Positions 1 to 7,146 of a DNA stretch of 37,645 nucleotides are shown piece by piece. The number at the start of each line of letters is the position of its first letter. The stretch's first letter is position 1. Source of the DNA: an uncultured Bacteroidales bacterium (GTDB lineage: Bacteria; Bacteroidota; Bacteroidia; Bacteroidales; Muribaculaceae); assembly GCA_902777835.1 (NCBI GenBank), contig CACYVC010000001.1:95736-133380 (forward strand), given 5' to 3'. Under the pieces are notes generated by a model that worked only from the letters and a program-made list of their open reading frames with translations, was not told where the DNA came from and searched no databases. Position numbers and translations under genes: made by a program.

Positions 1-56
1 ACAAAGATGAGGATTGTTGTTACCGGGCGTTTCACCGAACTGGAATAAAGACTCAT
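1..56 (-). CDS. RND efflux permease, N-terminal fragment (AcrB/MexB-like)
   Basis: Only the first 18 codons are present. The minus strand from 56 reads MSLYSSSVKRPVTTILIF before the window ends. The short cytoplasmic start followed by xVKRPVTTILIF is the hallmark N-terminus of RND (HAE1-type) inner-membrane proton-driven drug pumps, leading into the first membrane helix. It starts 63 nt after the membrane fusion protein stops, on the same strand, which is the usual adaptor-then-pump order. The other roughly 1,000 residues lie outside the window, so intactness cannot be judged. I am confident of the family, not of the substrate. Confidence 0.85.
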   Translation of the reverse strand, partial: MSLYSSSVKRPVTTILIF

Positions 57-119
57 AAAAGGTTAGATTATGATGTTTACGTTTTAATTTTAAAGGATAA
101 TGTGAGGGAAAAATGCTAT

Positions 120-1310
120 TTATTTTTTCTTCTCATTGAGTTTCACTTTGGCTCCATCGGTGAGCTTAGATTGTCCTGCTACCACTACGCGGTCGCCGTC
201 GTTAAGACCACTTAAGATTTCGTAGCGGTCGCTGAGGCGCATGCCGAGCTCAACCTCGGTGTAGGCTACAGTGCCGTTTTCTTTATATACATATACAAAC
301 CTCTTGCCTGAGCCTTGCATCTTCACGATGGCCTTGTCGGGAACTACGATGTGCTTCTCAGTTCCATAGTTGAATTTGACGCGTGCAAACATACCAGCAC
401 TTACCTTGCCAGCGCCGTTGTTGATGGTAACCTCAACCTGGAAAGTGCGTGTCTGCTGGTTGATCTCAGGGTGAATGAGATAAACTGAACCATTGAATGT
501 CTCATCGGGCACAGCATCGAGAGTCACTGTAACTGGCATGCCATTTTTGATTTTTGAGAATTCTTCCTCGTTGACGTTAACGATGACCTTAAGTGGATTC
601 ATCTGCTGAACGGTGAGGATAGGACCCATTGGCAGATCGCCAGCGTCGTAGTTGCGAGCACTTACCACGCCGCTGATAGGACTAGTGAGAACGGTGTTTT
701 CCTGCACGGTCTGCATTGAGCGCTGGCTAGCACCGAGTGAGGTGCGACTGGCTTCGAGAGATACTTTGCTTGCGTCGAGAGCACGCTTGCGAGCTTTCAG
801 TGACTCTTGAGCTGCGTCGTAGGCAGCTTGTAGCTGGTCAACAGCCTGCTGAGTTCCTCCACCAATTTTTACCAACTCCTTGGCGCGATCGAGGTCTTTC
901 TTCTGTCTTGCGAGGTTGATTTCCTCGCTCTTGAGTGCAGCCTCTTGGCTAGCAAGTGCAGCGGCCTGGTTCTCTACACCGGCCCTTTGTCCTGCTATGG
1001 CACTCTCTTGGTTAACAGCCGACACATTGTCGAGGATTACTACTGCCTGTCCGGCTCTCACATTGCTGCCCACGTCAACGAGAATTCGCTTGATGCGGTT
1101 TCCTGTCGAAGACGAGATGTTGTTGGTCTTGAAGGCCTCAACGGTAGCGGTGTATTCGCTGGTCTCGTCAACATCCTCGGTATGAACGCTCTGCAATTCT
1201 ACCAATGGAGTTTCATCGACATTTGGACCTTTTTTGTCCTTCTTGCCAGAGCAAGAGGAGAGCAGTGCTGCAATTAACACTAATGCTGTGAATGATTTGT
1301 AAGTTTTCAT
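120..1310 (-). CDS. RND efflux periplasmic adaptor (membrane fusion protein) lipoprotein
   Basis: This is the periplasmic adaptor of a tripartite efflux pump, linking the inner-membrane RND pump to the TolC channel. The 396 aa protein opens with a lipoprotein signal (hydrophobic stretch ending LLSSC, Cys at about residue 20). Next comes a lipoyl/barrel-sandwich half with IKRILVDVGSNVRAGQAVV, a long Ala/Gln/Glu-rich alpha-hairpin (about residues 95-200, with repeats such as LASQEAALKSEEINLARQKKDL), the second lipoyl half (VLTSPISGVVSARNYDAGD), then beta-barrel and membrane-proximal domains. Length fits the AcrA/MexA family (about 370-400 aa). It starts 1 nt after the TolC gene stops, so the two are translationally close in one operon. 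Substrate cannot be inferred. Confidence 0.95.
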   Translation of the reverse strand: MKTYKSFTALVLIAALLSSCSGKKDKKGPNVDETPLVELQSVHTEDVDETSEYTATVEAFKTNNISSSTGNRIKRILVDVGSNVRAGQAVVILDNVSAVNQESAIAGQRAGVENQAAALASQEAALKSEEINLARQKKDLDRAKELVKIGGGTQQAVDQLQAAYDAAQESLKARKRALDASKVSLEASRTSLGASQRSMQTVQENTVLTSPISGVVSARNYDAGDLPMGPILTVQQMNPLKVIVNVNEEEFSKIKNGMPVTVTLDAVPDETFNGSVYLIHPEINQQTRTFQVEVTINNGAGKVSAGMFARVKFNYGTEKHIVVPDKAIVKMQGSGKRFVYVYKENGTVAYTEVELGMRLSDRYEILSGLNDGDRVVVAGQSKLTDGAKVKLNEKKK

Positions 1311-1311
1311 T

Positions 1312-2670
1312 TTATTTTTTTGTTTTGTTAGTTTCGTTGCTTACTCCATATTTTGCCAGTGGCGCATTACCCAAGACCAGCTCAAGGTTGCTTTGTGACA
1401 CTAGCAGATTGTAGATTGCTTGATAATAAGATAGACGTGCTCCAAGAAGCGCGTTCTGGCTGTCTTGAATCTGTAGGAAGGTGCCTACGCCCAATTTGAA
1501 ACTCTCTTGCATGATGCGGTCTCCCTTTTCGGCAAGTGCCACACTGGCAGCGTTGCTCTCAATCTGCTTGAGGTCGCTCTTGATGTTGTTGATTTGAGTT
1601 TCAACTTGAGAGCTGAGTGAGCGGGTGAGATTTTCACGTTGCCACTTCATCTCACGCACTGCAATTTCGGCTTGCTTCTGCTTGAAGTAGCGTTGTCCTC
1701 CTGAGAACAGGTTCCATGAGAGTGCCAGTCCTGCCTGTGAATATGGATTCCAGTTGAAGTTCTTAAATGGGCTGCCGTTGCTCATGGAGTTCCACATATA
1801 GTTGATTGTGCCCGAGAGAGTAGGGAACCACGACATCTTCTGCACCTTAAGCGCCTGCTTGAGATAATCGGTCTGAAGGTCAAGTTGGCGCACGTTGGTG
1901 TTGTTGACAAGAGATGTGTCAACGCTCATAGTGTACTCATAGAGCATTGGTTTGAAATCGTCGAGAGTCTCATTGGGCTCAATGTTTACGTTCACATCCA
2001 CGCCCATGAGCACCTTGAGTTGTAACTTCAGGGCATCTATTGAGTTCTGAGCCTCGAGAATTGAAGGCTCGAGAGTAGTAGCTGCCACGCGAGCTCGTGT
2101 CATGTCATATTCACTTGCGACACCAATCTCAAATTGTTTCTCAAAAATGCCTGCAGTGAGGAGAGCAGTTTCGTGGTTGGCCTCAATCACGCGCTTGCTA
2201 TCGCGTGCTAGTAGCAATGCGTAGTAGGCGTTTTTAACCTGATTGACGAGAGAGAGTCTCGATGAGCGTGCTTTCTCGATGTTTTGCAGGATTTGGTTGT
2301 CGCTCAGTTTTATCGACTTCCATAATGCAGGAACAATGATTGGCAATGAGCCTTGGAATCCCACGCTGTGTTGGTTGTCGGTACCCACTTTGAACTCTTG
2401 ATCCATCATCACCATTGTTTGCTTTGCAAGGGTTCGGGAGTAATTGGCAGTGAAATTCACTTGTGGAAACAGCTGTCCCAGAACTTCTTTCTTAGAGTAA
2501 TCCACACGTTCAATTTCCATGTCGGCGACAATTATTGATGGGTTGTCGCTCAGAGCGATGCTGATGCATTCGTCGAGAGTAACATTTAGCGTCTCGGCAT
2601 CACTGGCTGTTGATGTAGCAATAAGTGCAACAGCCATTAGTGCGATTTTAATGATTTTTTTTCGATACAT
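1312..2670 (-). CDS. TolC-family outer membrane efflux protein
   Basis: This is an outer-membrane channel for efflux or export (OEP family). The 452 aa product has an N-terminal signal peptide (about residues 1-25, KKIIKIALMAVALIATSTA, then SDA). The mature part opens with the typical LTLDECISIAL-like helix (here VTLDECISIALSDNPSI). Two long helical repeats follow, rich in Gln, Asn, Ser and Ala. A LSYYQAIYNLLVSQSNLELVLG stretch near the C-terminus matches the family's final helix. It lies second in a tetR-tolC-adaptor-pump operon, 12 nt after the TetR stop, so it is the dedicated channel of the adjacent pump. Confidence 0.93.
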   Translation of the reverse strand: MYRKKIIKIALMAVALIATSTASDAETLNVTLDECISIALSDNPSIIVADMEIERVDYSKKEVLGQLFPQVNFTANYSRTLAKQTMVMMDQEFKVGTDNQHSVGFQGSLPIIVPALWKSIKLSDNQILQNIEKARSSRLSLVNQVKNAYYALLLARDSKRVIEANHETALLTAGIFEKQFEIGVASEYDMTRARVAATTLEPSILEAQNSIDALKLQLKVLMGVDVNVNIEPNETLDDFKPMLYEYTMSVDTSLVNNTNVRQLDLQTDYLKQALKVQKMSWFPTLSGTINYMWNSMSNGSPFKNFNWNPYSQAGLALSWNLFSGGQRYFKQKQAEIAVREMKWQRENLTRSLSSQVETQINNIKSDLKQIESNAASVALAEKGDRIMQESFKLGVGTFLQIQDSQNALLGARLSYYQAIYNLLVSQSNLELVLGNAPLAKYGVSNETNKTKK

Positions 2671-2682
2671 ATATTATATTAT

Positions 2683-3303
2683 TTAATTTTCCTTATTAAT
2701 TAGGTGTTTTTGCACATAGTCTTCGATTATCTCCTGGCCTCGTGTTGTGGCCATGCCGCGCATGAAGTTCAAAAACGCGCCGTCAAAGATTTCAGTTGCA
2801 GTGTATTCAGGGAAAGGGAAGTCTTGCATGTGATGCAGGTTCTTCATGTTGCTGTTGAATAGGAATGCAGCAATTTTGCACTTTACACCAGGCAAAGCCA
2901 GGCCCTCTTCCTTAGCTTTGTCTATAACCTTAGCGAGTGAGAGCATGTGATCCACCTCTTGGGCTTTGTACTCTTCATGCACCTCTGGATAAAGGCGTTT
3001 GATGTCCGTGAGAAACACTGGTGAAGTCTTTTGGATAAATTCACGTGCTACAGTATATACCTGCATAAGAGCCTCAAAGCTATTAGACGACTGTTCAAAA
3101 ATTTGCGTAAACTTGTCGTTGTAAAGCTTTTGGCTATAGTTTATTACGTCACTGATGAGGTTGTGCTTGTTAGGGAATGTCTCATAGAGCGTGCGCTTCG
3201 AGATCCCGCAATCACGCGCAACCATGTCCATTGTCACCGACTGAGGACCGATGCGCATCATCAGGTTCATTGAATTCTTTAATATTTTCTCTCTTAATTC
3301 CAT
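2683..3303 (-). CDS. TetR/AcrR-family transcriptional regulator
   Basis: This is a one-component repressor-type regulator, 206 aa. The N-terminal helix-turn-helix (about residues 15-50) reads VTMDMVARDCGISKRTLYETF followed by PNKHNLISDV, the classic TetR recognition-helix region (ISKRTLYxxFxxK). The helical C-terminal ligand domain is divergent, as expected. It is the first gene of the efflux operon and is followed within 12 nt by tolC. A 26-bp palindrome overlaps its own promoter (see 3369-3394), so autorepression with induction by a pump substrate is likely. The inducer is unknown. Confidence 0.92.
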   Translation of the reverse strand: MELREKILKNSMNLMMRIGPQSVTMDMVARDCGISKRTLYETFPNKHNLISDVINYSQKLYNDKFTQIFEQSSNSFEALMQVYTVAREFIQKTSPVFLTDIKRLYPEVHEEYKAQEVDHMLSLAKVIDKAKEEGLALPGVKCKIAAFLFNSNMKNLHHMQDFPFPEYTATEIFDGAFLNFMRGMATTRGQEIIEDYVQKHLINKEN

Positions 3304-3356
3304 GTGAAATAGGAGATTAGAACTGCATTGTAAATACCATAATATAAATAATGGTG

Positions 3357-3389
3357 CAAAGTACGTAAAAAACTTTTAAAACTCCAAAA
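3357..3389 (-). promoter_or_regulatory. Promoter of the tetR-efflux operon
   Basis: On the minus strand a -33 TTTTG (3389-3385) lies 20 nt upstream of GTACTTTG (3364-3357), one mismatch from the Bacteroidetes -7 consensus TAnnTTTG. The tetR start codon follows about 55 nt later. Both boxes were read directly; activity is inferred. Confidence 0.6.
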
Positions 3390-3394
3390 GTTTT
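3369..3394. promoter_or_regulatory. Candidate TetR operator palindrome
   Basis: A perfect 9-bp inverted repeat, AAAACTTTT at 3369-3377 and AAAAGTTTT at 3386-3394, is separated by 8 nt. It covers the -33 box of the tetR promoter. TetR-family dimers usually bind palindromes of 15-30 bp overlapping their own promoter. The site is AT-rich, so a chance match cannot be excluded. Confidence 0.5.
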
Positions 3395-3412
3395 CTCGGT
3401 TCATTTTTCTTA

Positions 3413-3487
3413 AAATAACTGAAAACTCAAAACTCATAACCGAAAACTCAAAACTGACAACTGAAAACTGACAACTGAAAACTGATC
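3413..3487. repeat. Degenerate short tandem repeat array (GAAAACTCA / GACAACTGAAAACT)
   Basis: The stretch is built from two copies of a GAAAACTCAAAACT unit followed by two copies of GACAACTGAAAACT and a partial third. It lies between the divergent tetR and DUF2461 promoters. A 16-nt piece, AAAACTCAAAACTGAC (3443-3458), recurs as an exact reverse complement at 5119-5134. I recall similar low-complexity arrays in Bacteroidales intergenic regions, but the function is unknown. Confidence 0.7.
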
Positions 3488-3498
3488 AATTATTGTTG

Positions 3499-3530
3499 TT
3501 TGGATAGAAGAAAAATAAATAGTAATTTTG
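3499..3530 (+). promoter_or_regulatory. Promoter of the DUF2461 gene
   Basis: A -33 TTTG (3499-3502), a 20-nt spacer and a perfect TAATTTTG -7 box (3523-3530) precede the ATG at 3552 by 21 nt. This matches the Bacteroidetes primary-sigma consensus and implies a very short 5' leader. Confidence 0.7.
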
Positions 3531-3551
3531 TGAGTCGAAAAAGAAAAAGTA

Positions 3552-4226
3552 ATGAAATCTCAATCTAATATAAAAAATGTGTTGGCGTTCCTTCGGTTGT
3601 TAGGTTCAAATAATGACCGAGTGTGGTTTAAGGCACACAAGCAACTGCTTTTTGACCCATTGCGTAGTGCTTGGGAGGCTGATATAGAGCGATTAATCTC
3701 GCTTATGGCTGAATGGGATGATAAGGCTAGGGGACTTGATGTGAAACAGGCAGTATATCGCATCTACCGCGACATACGCTTTTCTCACGACAAACGGCCA
3801 TATAAGCAATATTTCAGTGCAGTGATAGGGCGTGGTGGTAGGCATTGCGTATCGAGCGGTTACTACATTCATTTTGAGGCCGATCACCTGATGCTGTGCG
3901 GTGGCGTGTGGTGGCCAGCAAAGGACAAACTTGATGCTTTGCGACGCCTCATCGATGCCGAGCCTGAGGAATTCTCAAAACTCATCACTAACAATCGTTT
4001 AGCGGCATCGGGATTTGACTTTGAGGGTGAGACACTTAAGAATGTTCCAAAGGAATACCCAAAAGACCATCCACTTGGCGAATATCTAATGCGCAAGGAA
4101 TATATCCTGGTCAAGCATGTTGATGAGGACTATTTTGCCTGCGACGACTGGGTGCAGCGTGTCAACGACGATTTCAAAGTATTGAAACCGCTGCACGACT
4201 TTTTCGATTATGTTTACGATGAGTGA
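3552..4226 (+). CDS. DUF2461 domain-containing protein (TIGR02453 family)
   Basis: This 224 aa soluble protein has no signal peptide. The family marks are visible: an N-terminal FLRLLGSNNDRVWFKAHK segment (FLxxLxxNNxRxWFxxnk) at about residues 12-30, then AVYRIYRDIRFSHDKRPYKQYFSAVI (RIyRDtRFSkDKtPYKthf) at about 65-90, and later GGVWWPAKDKL. Family length (about 210-230 aa) fits a complete gene. The biochemical function of DUF2461 is not established, and the Arg/Lys-rich conserved segment suggests an anion-binding site only as a guess. It stands alone with its own promoter and converges on nadE. Confidence 0.9.
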   Translation: MKSQSNIKNVLAFLRLLGSNNDRVWFKAHKQLLFDPLRSAWEADIERLISLMAEWDDKARGLDVKQAVYRIYRDIRFSHDKRPYKQYFSAVIGRGGRHCVSSGYYIHFEADHLMLCGGVWWPAKDKLDALRRLIDAEPEEFSKLITNNRLAASGFDFEGETLKNVPKEYPKDHPLGEYLMRKEYILVKHVDEDYFACDDWVQRVNDDFKVLKPLHDFFDYVYDE

Positions 4227-4265
4227 CTAAAATAATTCTTGTTCAATTTTTCTAGAGTTTTTTTG

Positions 4266-5114
4266 TCAGGAGTCGTAGAGACTTCTCTCAATGACCAGTG
4301 GCATGCGTTTTCGCTTGAACTCTGAACGACGATGTCGATTGAGCACACGCTCTACAGTCTCAGCGCTGTAAGCATCTACAAGTCGCTTCATCTGTTGTTC
4401 ATCGTCACCGTGCTGAAGGTAGGTGTTGAGGATGTCATCAACGTCTTGGTAGGTGTGCCCTGGCGCTATCTGTGCCATGTCGCCACCAGCTGCTACACCG
4501 TTACCATCGGTGGGTATGATGTCGTAGGCTGCTTGCAGTGCCTTGTGGCGTGGGTCGTTCACATCGGGGTAGCACTCTGTAAAAATATACTTACATAATT
4601 CATATACTTCATGCTTCCAGAGTCCACCAATGGGGTTGTAATCTGCTACATCACCATGTATTGTCCAGAAACCTAAGTTATGCTCTGTTAAGTTGTCGGT
4701 GTCCATTACCAAACCACCTGTAACAGAGGCTAAATTATAAAGGTATATCATGCGCAATCGTGCTTTGATATTGCCTTGTGAGATAGGGGTAGAAGGGTAG
4801 CGCTGCTCGCAAGTGGCTTTTAATAGCAAATATTGAGCTTGAAGGTTCTCCACCCAACATTCATTGCAGAAAGCCTTCATTGCCATGCTTGCCGAGTCGT
4901 TCTCCTCGACAGAGTTAGACGAGCAAGGCAGGCTCACGCCTATAAACTTGAACTGCTGTTCGGGATATTGGTTCACTACCTCGTGGCATATTGCTGCAGT
5001 CACTGTGGAGTCAAGACCGCCAGAGAGACCTAATATCATGGTCTTAAGGCCATTATCACTGAGATACTTTGCCGTCAGGCTTACCATGGTGTCGAATGCT
5101 TTCTTGTAGTTCAT
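4266..5114 (-). CDS. nadE: NAD(+) synthetase, ammonia-dependent type
   Basis: The enzyme makes NAD from deamido-NAD, ATP and ammonia, the last step of NAD biosynthesis, in the cytosol. The PP-loop ATP motif LSGGLDSTVTAA is near the N-terminus, and GNIKARLRMIYLYNLA plus the substrate region VMDTDNLTEHNLGFWTIHGDVADYNPIGGL match the family. There is no N-terminal glutaminase (nitrilase) domain, so this is the short NH3-using form. An upstream in-frame ATG (5144) would add ten residues, MQTKNSKLTA, encoded by low-complexity intergenic repeat sequence. I therefore prefer the internal ATG at 5114 (MNYKKAFD), giving 282 aa. It converges on the DUF2461 gene with a 39-nt gap. Confidence 0.9.
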   Translation of the reverse strand: MNYKKAFDTMVSLTAKYLSDNGLKTMILGLSGGLDSTVTAAICHEVVNQYPEQQFKFIGVSLPCSSNSVEENDSASMAMKAFCNECWVENLQAQYLLLKATCEQRYPSTPISQGNIKARLRMIYLYNLASVTGGLVMDTDNLTEHNLGFWTIHGDVADYNPIGGLWKHEVYELCKYIFTECYPDVNDPRHKALQAAYDIIPTDGNGVAAGGDMAQIAPGHTYQDVDDILNTYLQHGDDEQQMKRLVDAYSAETVERVLNRHRRSEFKRKRMPLVIERSLYDS

Positions 5115-5118
5115 AGCC

Positions 5119-5134
5119 GTCAGTTTTGAGTTTT
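5119..5134. repeat. Inverted copy of the 3443-3458 repeat unit
   Basis: GTCAGTTTTGAGTTTT is the exact reverse complement of the 16-mer at 3443-3458, so the DUF2461-nadE pair is bracketed by inverted copies. It sits just upstream of the preferred nadE start. Confidence 0.6.
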
Positions 5135-5190
5135 TAGTTTGCAAATTTCGTCAAAATACTTCAGGTTTGCAAGTTATTTTTGTAAGAAAA

Positions 5191-5222
5191 TTTTGCAAAT
5201 CGAAAATCTGCTTTTATATTTG
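5191..5222 (+). promoter_or_regulatory. Promoter of upxY
   Basis: TTTTG (5191-5195), a 19-nt spacer and TATATTTG (5215-5222) form a full-consensus Bacteroidetes promoter. The predicted start of transcription lies only about 14 nt before the upxY ATG at 5242, so upxY has almost no leader. That is unusual next to B. fragilis capsule loci, where upxY follows a regulated leader. Confidence 0.75.
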
Positions 5223-5241
5223 CAAAAAATACAATTATTAA

Positions 5242-5823
5242 ATGGAACAACAAAAGATAATTAAAGATACAAATTCAAAAATAGAACAGGAGCCTGAAGC
5301 AAAGCTGTGGTATGCCATACGCGTGACGTTCAATCGTGAAATGAAGGTGAAAGATGACTTGGACTTGCGTGGAATAGAGAGCTTTATCCCTATGAAATAT
5401 GTGATGGGCACACGACGCGGACGCCGGGTGAAGAAACTTGTGCCTTCAATTCACAATTTGATTTTTTTCCATATTGAGCCTTCGCTGATGAAGGAGTATA
5501 AAGCCACTACAAAGCTACCTATACGCTACATTATGAATCCTGCCACAAAGAAGCCTGTGGTGGTGCCAGAGCAGGAGATGAAGAACTTTATCGCTGTGGC
5601 AGGAACCTATGAGGAACAGCTTGAATATATCACCCCCAAACCTGGTCAGTTCACTCGAGGCGACAAGGTTAGGATTCTTGGAGGACCTTTTGAGGGAGCT
5701 GAAGGTGTGTTGCAGCGCGTTAAAGGTGATAGTCGCGTGATAGTGACAATAAAAGGACTTGTTGCCGTAGCAACTACCACTATTCATCCTTCACTGCTTG
5801 AGAAACTGCCAAAGGGGAAATAA
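5242..5823 (+). CDS. UpxY-family transcription antiterminator (NusG paralogue)
   Basis: This is a specialised NusG homologue that binds RNA polymerase and prevents premature termination in polysaccharide operons. The 193 aa protein has a variable, charged N-terminal tail (about 1-20). The NGN domain starts at KLWYAIRVTFNREMKVKDDL (WYaxrvxxxrE) and contains ESFIPMKY and a HNLIFFH strand. A C-terminal KOW domain reads DKVRILGGPFEGAEGVLQRVKG. In Bacteroides, UpxY proteins act in cis-like fashion on their own capsule locus. Here gmd follows after 152 nt, but the main glycan operon begins 8 kb away. No UpxZ partner is visible. Confidence 0.88.
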   Translation: MEQQKIIKDTNSKIEQEPEAKLWYAIRVTFNREMKVKDDLDLRGIESFIPMKYVMGTRRGRRVKKLVPSIHNLIFFHIEPSLMKEYKATTKLPIRYIMNPATKKPVVVPEQEMKNFIAVAGTYEEQLEYITPKPGQFTRGDKVRILGGPFEGAEGVLQRVKGDSRVIVTIKGLVAVATTTIHPSLLEKLPKGK

Positions 5824-5879
5824 ATTCTCTATTATTGTTGAGTTTCCATAAAATGTGTTTATCTTTAGATAAATTTGGC

Positions 5880-5940
5880 TGCACCTAGGAAATAAAAATG
5901 AAAAACTTCGCTTTTCATTTTGTACTTCTCTAGGTTTGCA
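5880..5940. promoter_or_regulatory. Nested inverted repeat between upxY and gmd
   Basis: The inner stem is a perfect 10-bp repeat, AAAATGAAAA (5895-5904) and TTTTCATTTT (5912-5921), with a 7-nt loop. The outer arms are TGCACCTAG (5880-5888) and CTAGGTTTGCA (5930-5940), which pair except for a 2-nt bulge. The right half covers the -33 box of the gmd promoter. It could be a DNA operator, or an RNA attenuator in read-through transcripts from upxY. Confidence 0.55.
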
Positions 5941-5949
5941 CTAATTTTG
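5918..5949 (+). promoter_or_regulatory. Promoter of gmd
   Basis: TTTTG (5918-5922), a 19-nt spacer and TAATTTTG (5942-5949) match the consensus, 26 nt before the gmd ATG. gmd-fcl can therefore be transcribed independently of upxY. Confidence 0.7.
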
Positions 5950-5975
5950 TAGATTAAAACAAAAATCAGGGTAAA

Positions 5976-7055
5976 ATGAACGAGAATAATCAAAAGGTGG
6001 CGTTAATAACTGGCATTACCGGTCAGGATGGCAGCTATTTGGCGGAGTTGCTGCTTGAGAAAGGTTATGAGGTGCATGGCATCATTCGTCGTAGCAGCTC
6101 TTTTAATACTGGTCGCATTGAACATCTATATCTTGACGAGTGGGTGCGTGATATGCGTCAGCAACGCCTTATAAATCTGCATTATGGCGACATGACCGAC
6201 TCAAGTTCACTCATTCGCCTCATTGAGACCATTAAGCCCGACGAGATTTACAACCTTGCTGCACAGAGCCATGTAAAGGTGTCGTTTGACGTGCCAGAAT
6301 ACACTGCCGAAGCCGATGCCGTTGGCACGCTGAGACTGCTTGAGGCGGTGCGCATCACTCACCGCGAGAAGGTGACGAAGATTTACCAGGCAAGCACCAG
6401 CGAACTCTATGGCAAGGTGCAGGAAGTCCCTCAGAGTGAGACCACTCCATTTTACCCACGCAGCCCTTACGCCGTCGCCAAGCTCTATAGCTACTGGATA
6501 ATGAAGAACTATCGCGAGAGCTACGGCATGTACACCGCCAATGGCATCCTCTTCAATCATGAGAGCGAGCGTCGTGGCGAGAATTTCGTCACCCGCAAGA
6601 TAACGTTTGCGGCAGCGCGCATCGTCAATGGTTTGCAGGACAAGTTATACCTTGGCAACCTTAATGCCAAGCGCGATTGGGGTTATGCCCGCGACTATGT
6701 AGAGTGCATGTGGCTCATTCTGCAACAACCTGAGGCTGATGACTTTGTGATTGCCACAGGCGAGTTCCACTCGGTGCGTGAGTTCTGCACTCTTGCATTC
6801 CACTATGCCGGAATCGAGCTTGAGTGGCAAGGCGAGGGACTTGACGAGAAAGGCATTGACAAGGCTACTGGCAAGGTAATTGTTGAGGTTGATAAGAAAT
6901 ACTTCCGTCCTGCTGAGGTTGACCAGCTGCTTGGCGACCCAACAAAGGCAAAGACCCAACTAGGTTGGAATCCACGCAAGACGACCTTCGACCAACTCGT
7001 TAAACTAATGGTTGAGCATGATATGCAACATGTGAAGAAGGTGTATCATTTGTAA
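5976..7055 (+). CDS. gmd: GDP-mannose 4,6-dehydratase
   Basis: The enzyme converts GDP-D-mannose to GDP-4-keto-6-deoxy-D-mannose, the first committed step to GDP-L-fucose (also GDP-rhamnose and perosamine). The extended SDR fold is clear: NADP Rossmann motif [19 protein letters not shown] at about residues 13-31, then the [15 protein letters not shown] segment typical of Gmd. The catalytic region is [16 protein letters not shown] followed by [12 protein letters not shown] (Tyr-x3-Lys). [16 protein letters not shown] is the Gmd-specific substrate loop. Its 359 aa match the family. fcl follows on the same strand, so GDP-fucose is the expected product. Confidence 0.97.
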   Translation: MNENNQKVALITGITGQDGSYLAELLLEKGYEVHGIIRRSSSFNTGRIEHLYLDEWVRDMRQQRLINLHYGDMTDSSSLIRLIETIKPDEIYNLAAQSHVKVSFDVPEYTAEADAVGTLRLLEAVRITHREKVTKIYQASTSELYGKVQEVPQSETTPFYPRSPYAVAKLYSYWIMKNYRESYGMYTANGILFNHESERRGENFVTRKITFAAARIVNGLQDKLYLGNLNAKRDWGYARDYVECMWLILQQPEADDFVIATGEFHSVREFCTLAFHYAGIELEWQGEGLDEKGIDKATGKVIVEVDKKYFRPAEVDQLLGDPTKAKTQLGWNPRKTTFDQLVKLMVEHDMQHVKKVYHL

Positions 7056-7103
7056 GTGTTAAGTAGTAAGTGTAAAGTGTTAAGTGAAGCCGCTTGTGCG
7101 GCT
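7053..7103. repeat. gmd-fcl spacer with AAGTGTTAAGT repeats and a small hairpin
   Basis: Directly after the gmd stop, three imperfect copies of a (T)AAGTG(T)TAAGT unit run from 7053 to 7086. They are followed by a 6-bp GC hairpin, AGCCGC-TTGT-GCGGCT (7088-7103). No T-run follows, so it is a weak terminator candidate at best; a processing or partial attenuation role is possible. Confidence 0.5.
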
Positions 7104-7146
7104 ATTATCTTTAACTCATTTGATTCGTTTAACTCCTTACTAAATA

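Noticed and set aside
4227-4265. Terminator between DUF2461 and nadE
   Set aside because: The T-rich gap has no stable inverted repeat.
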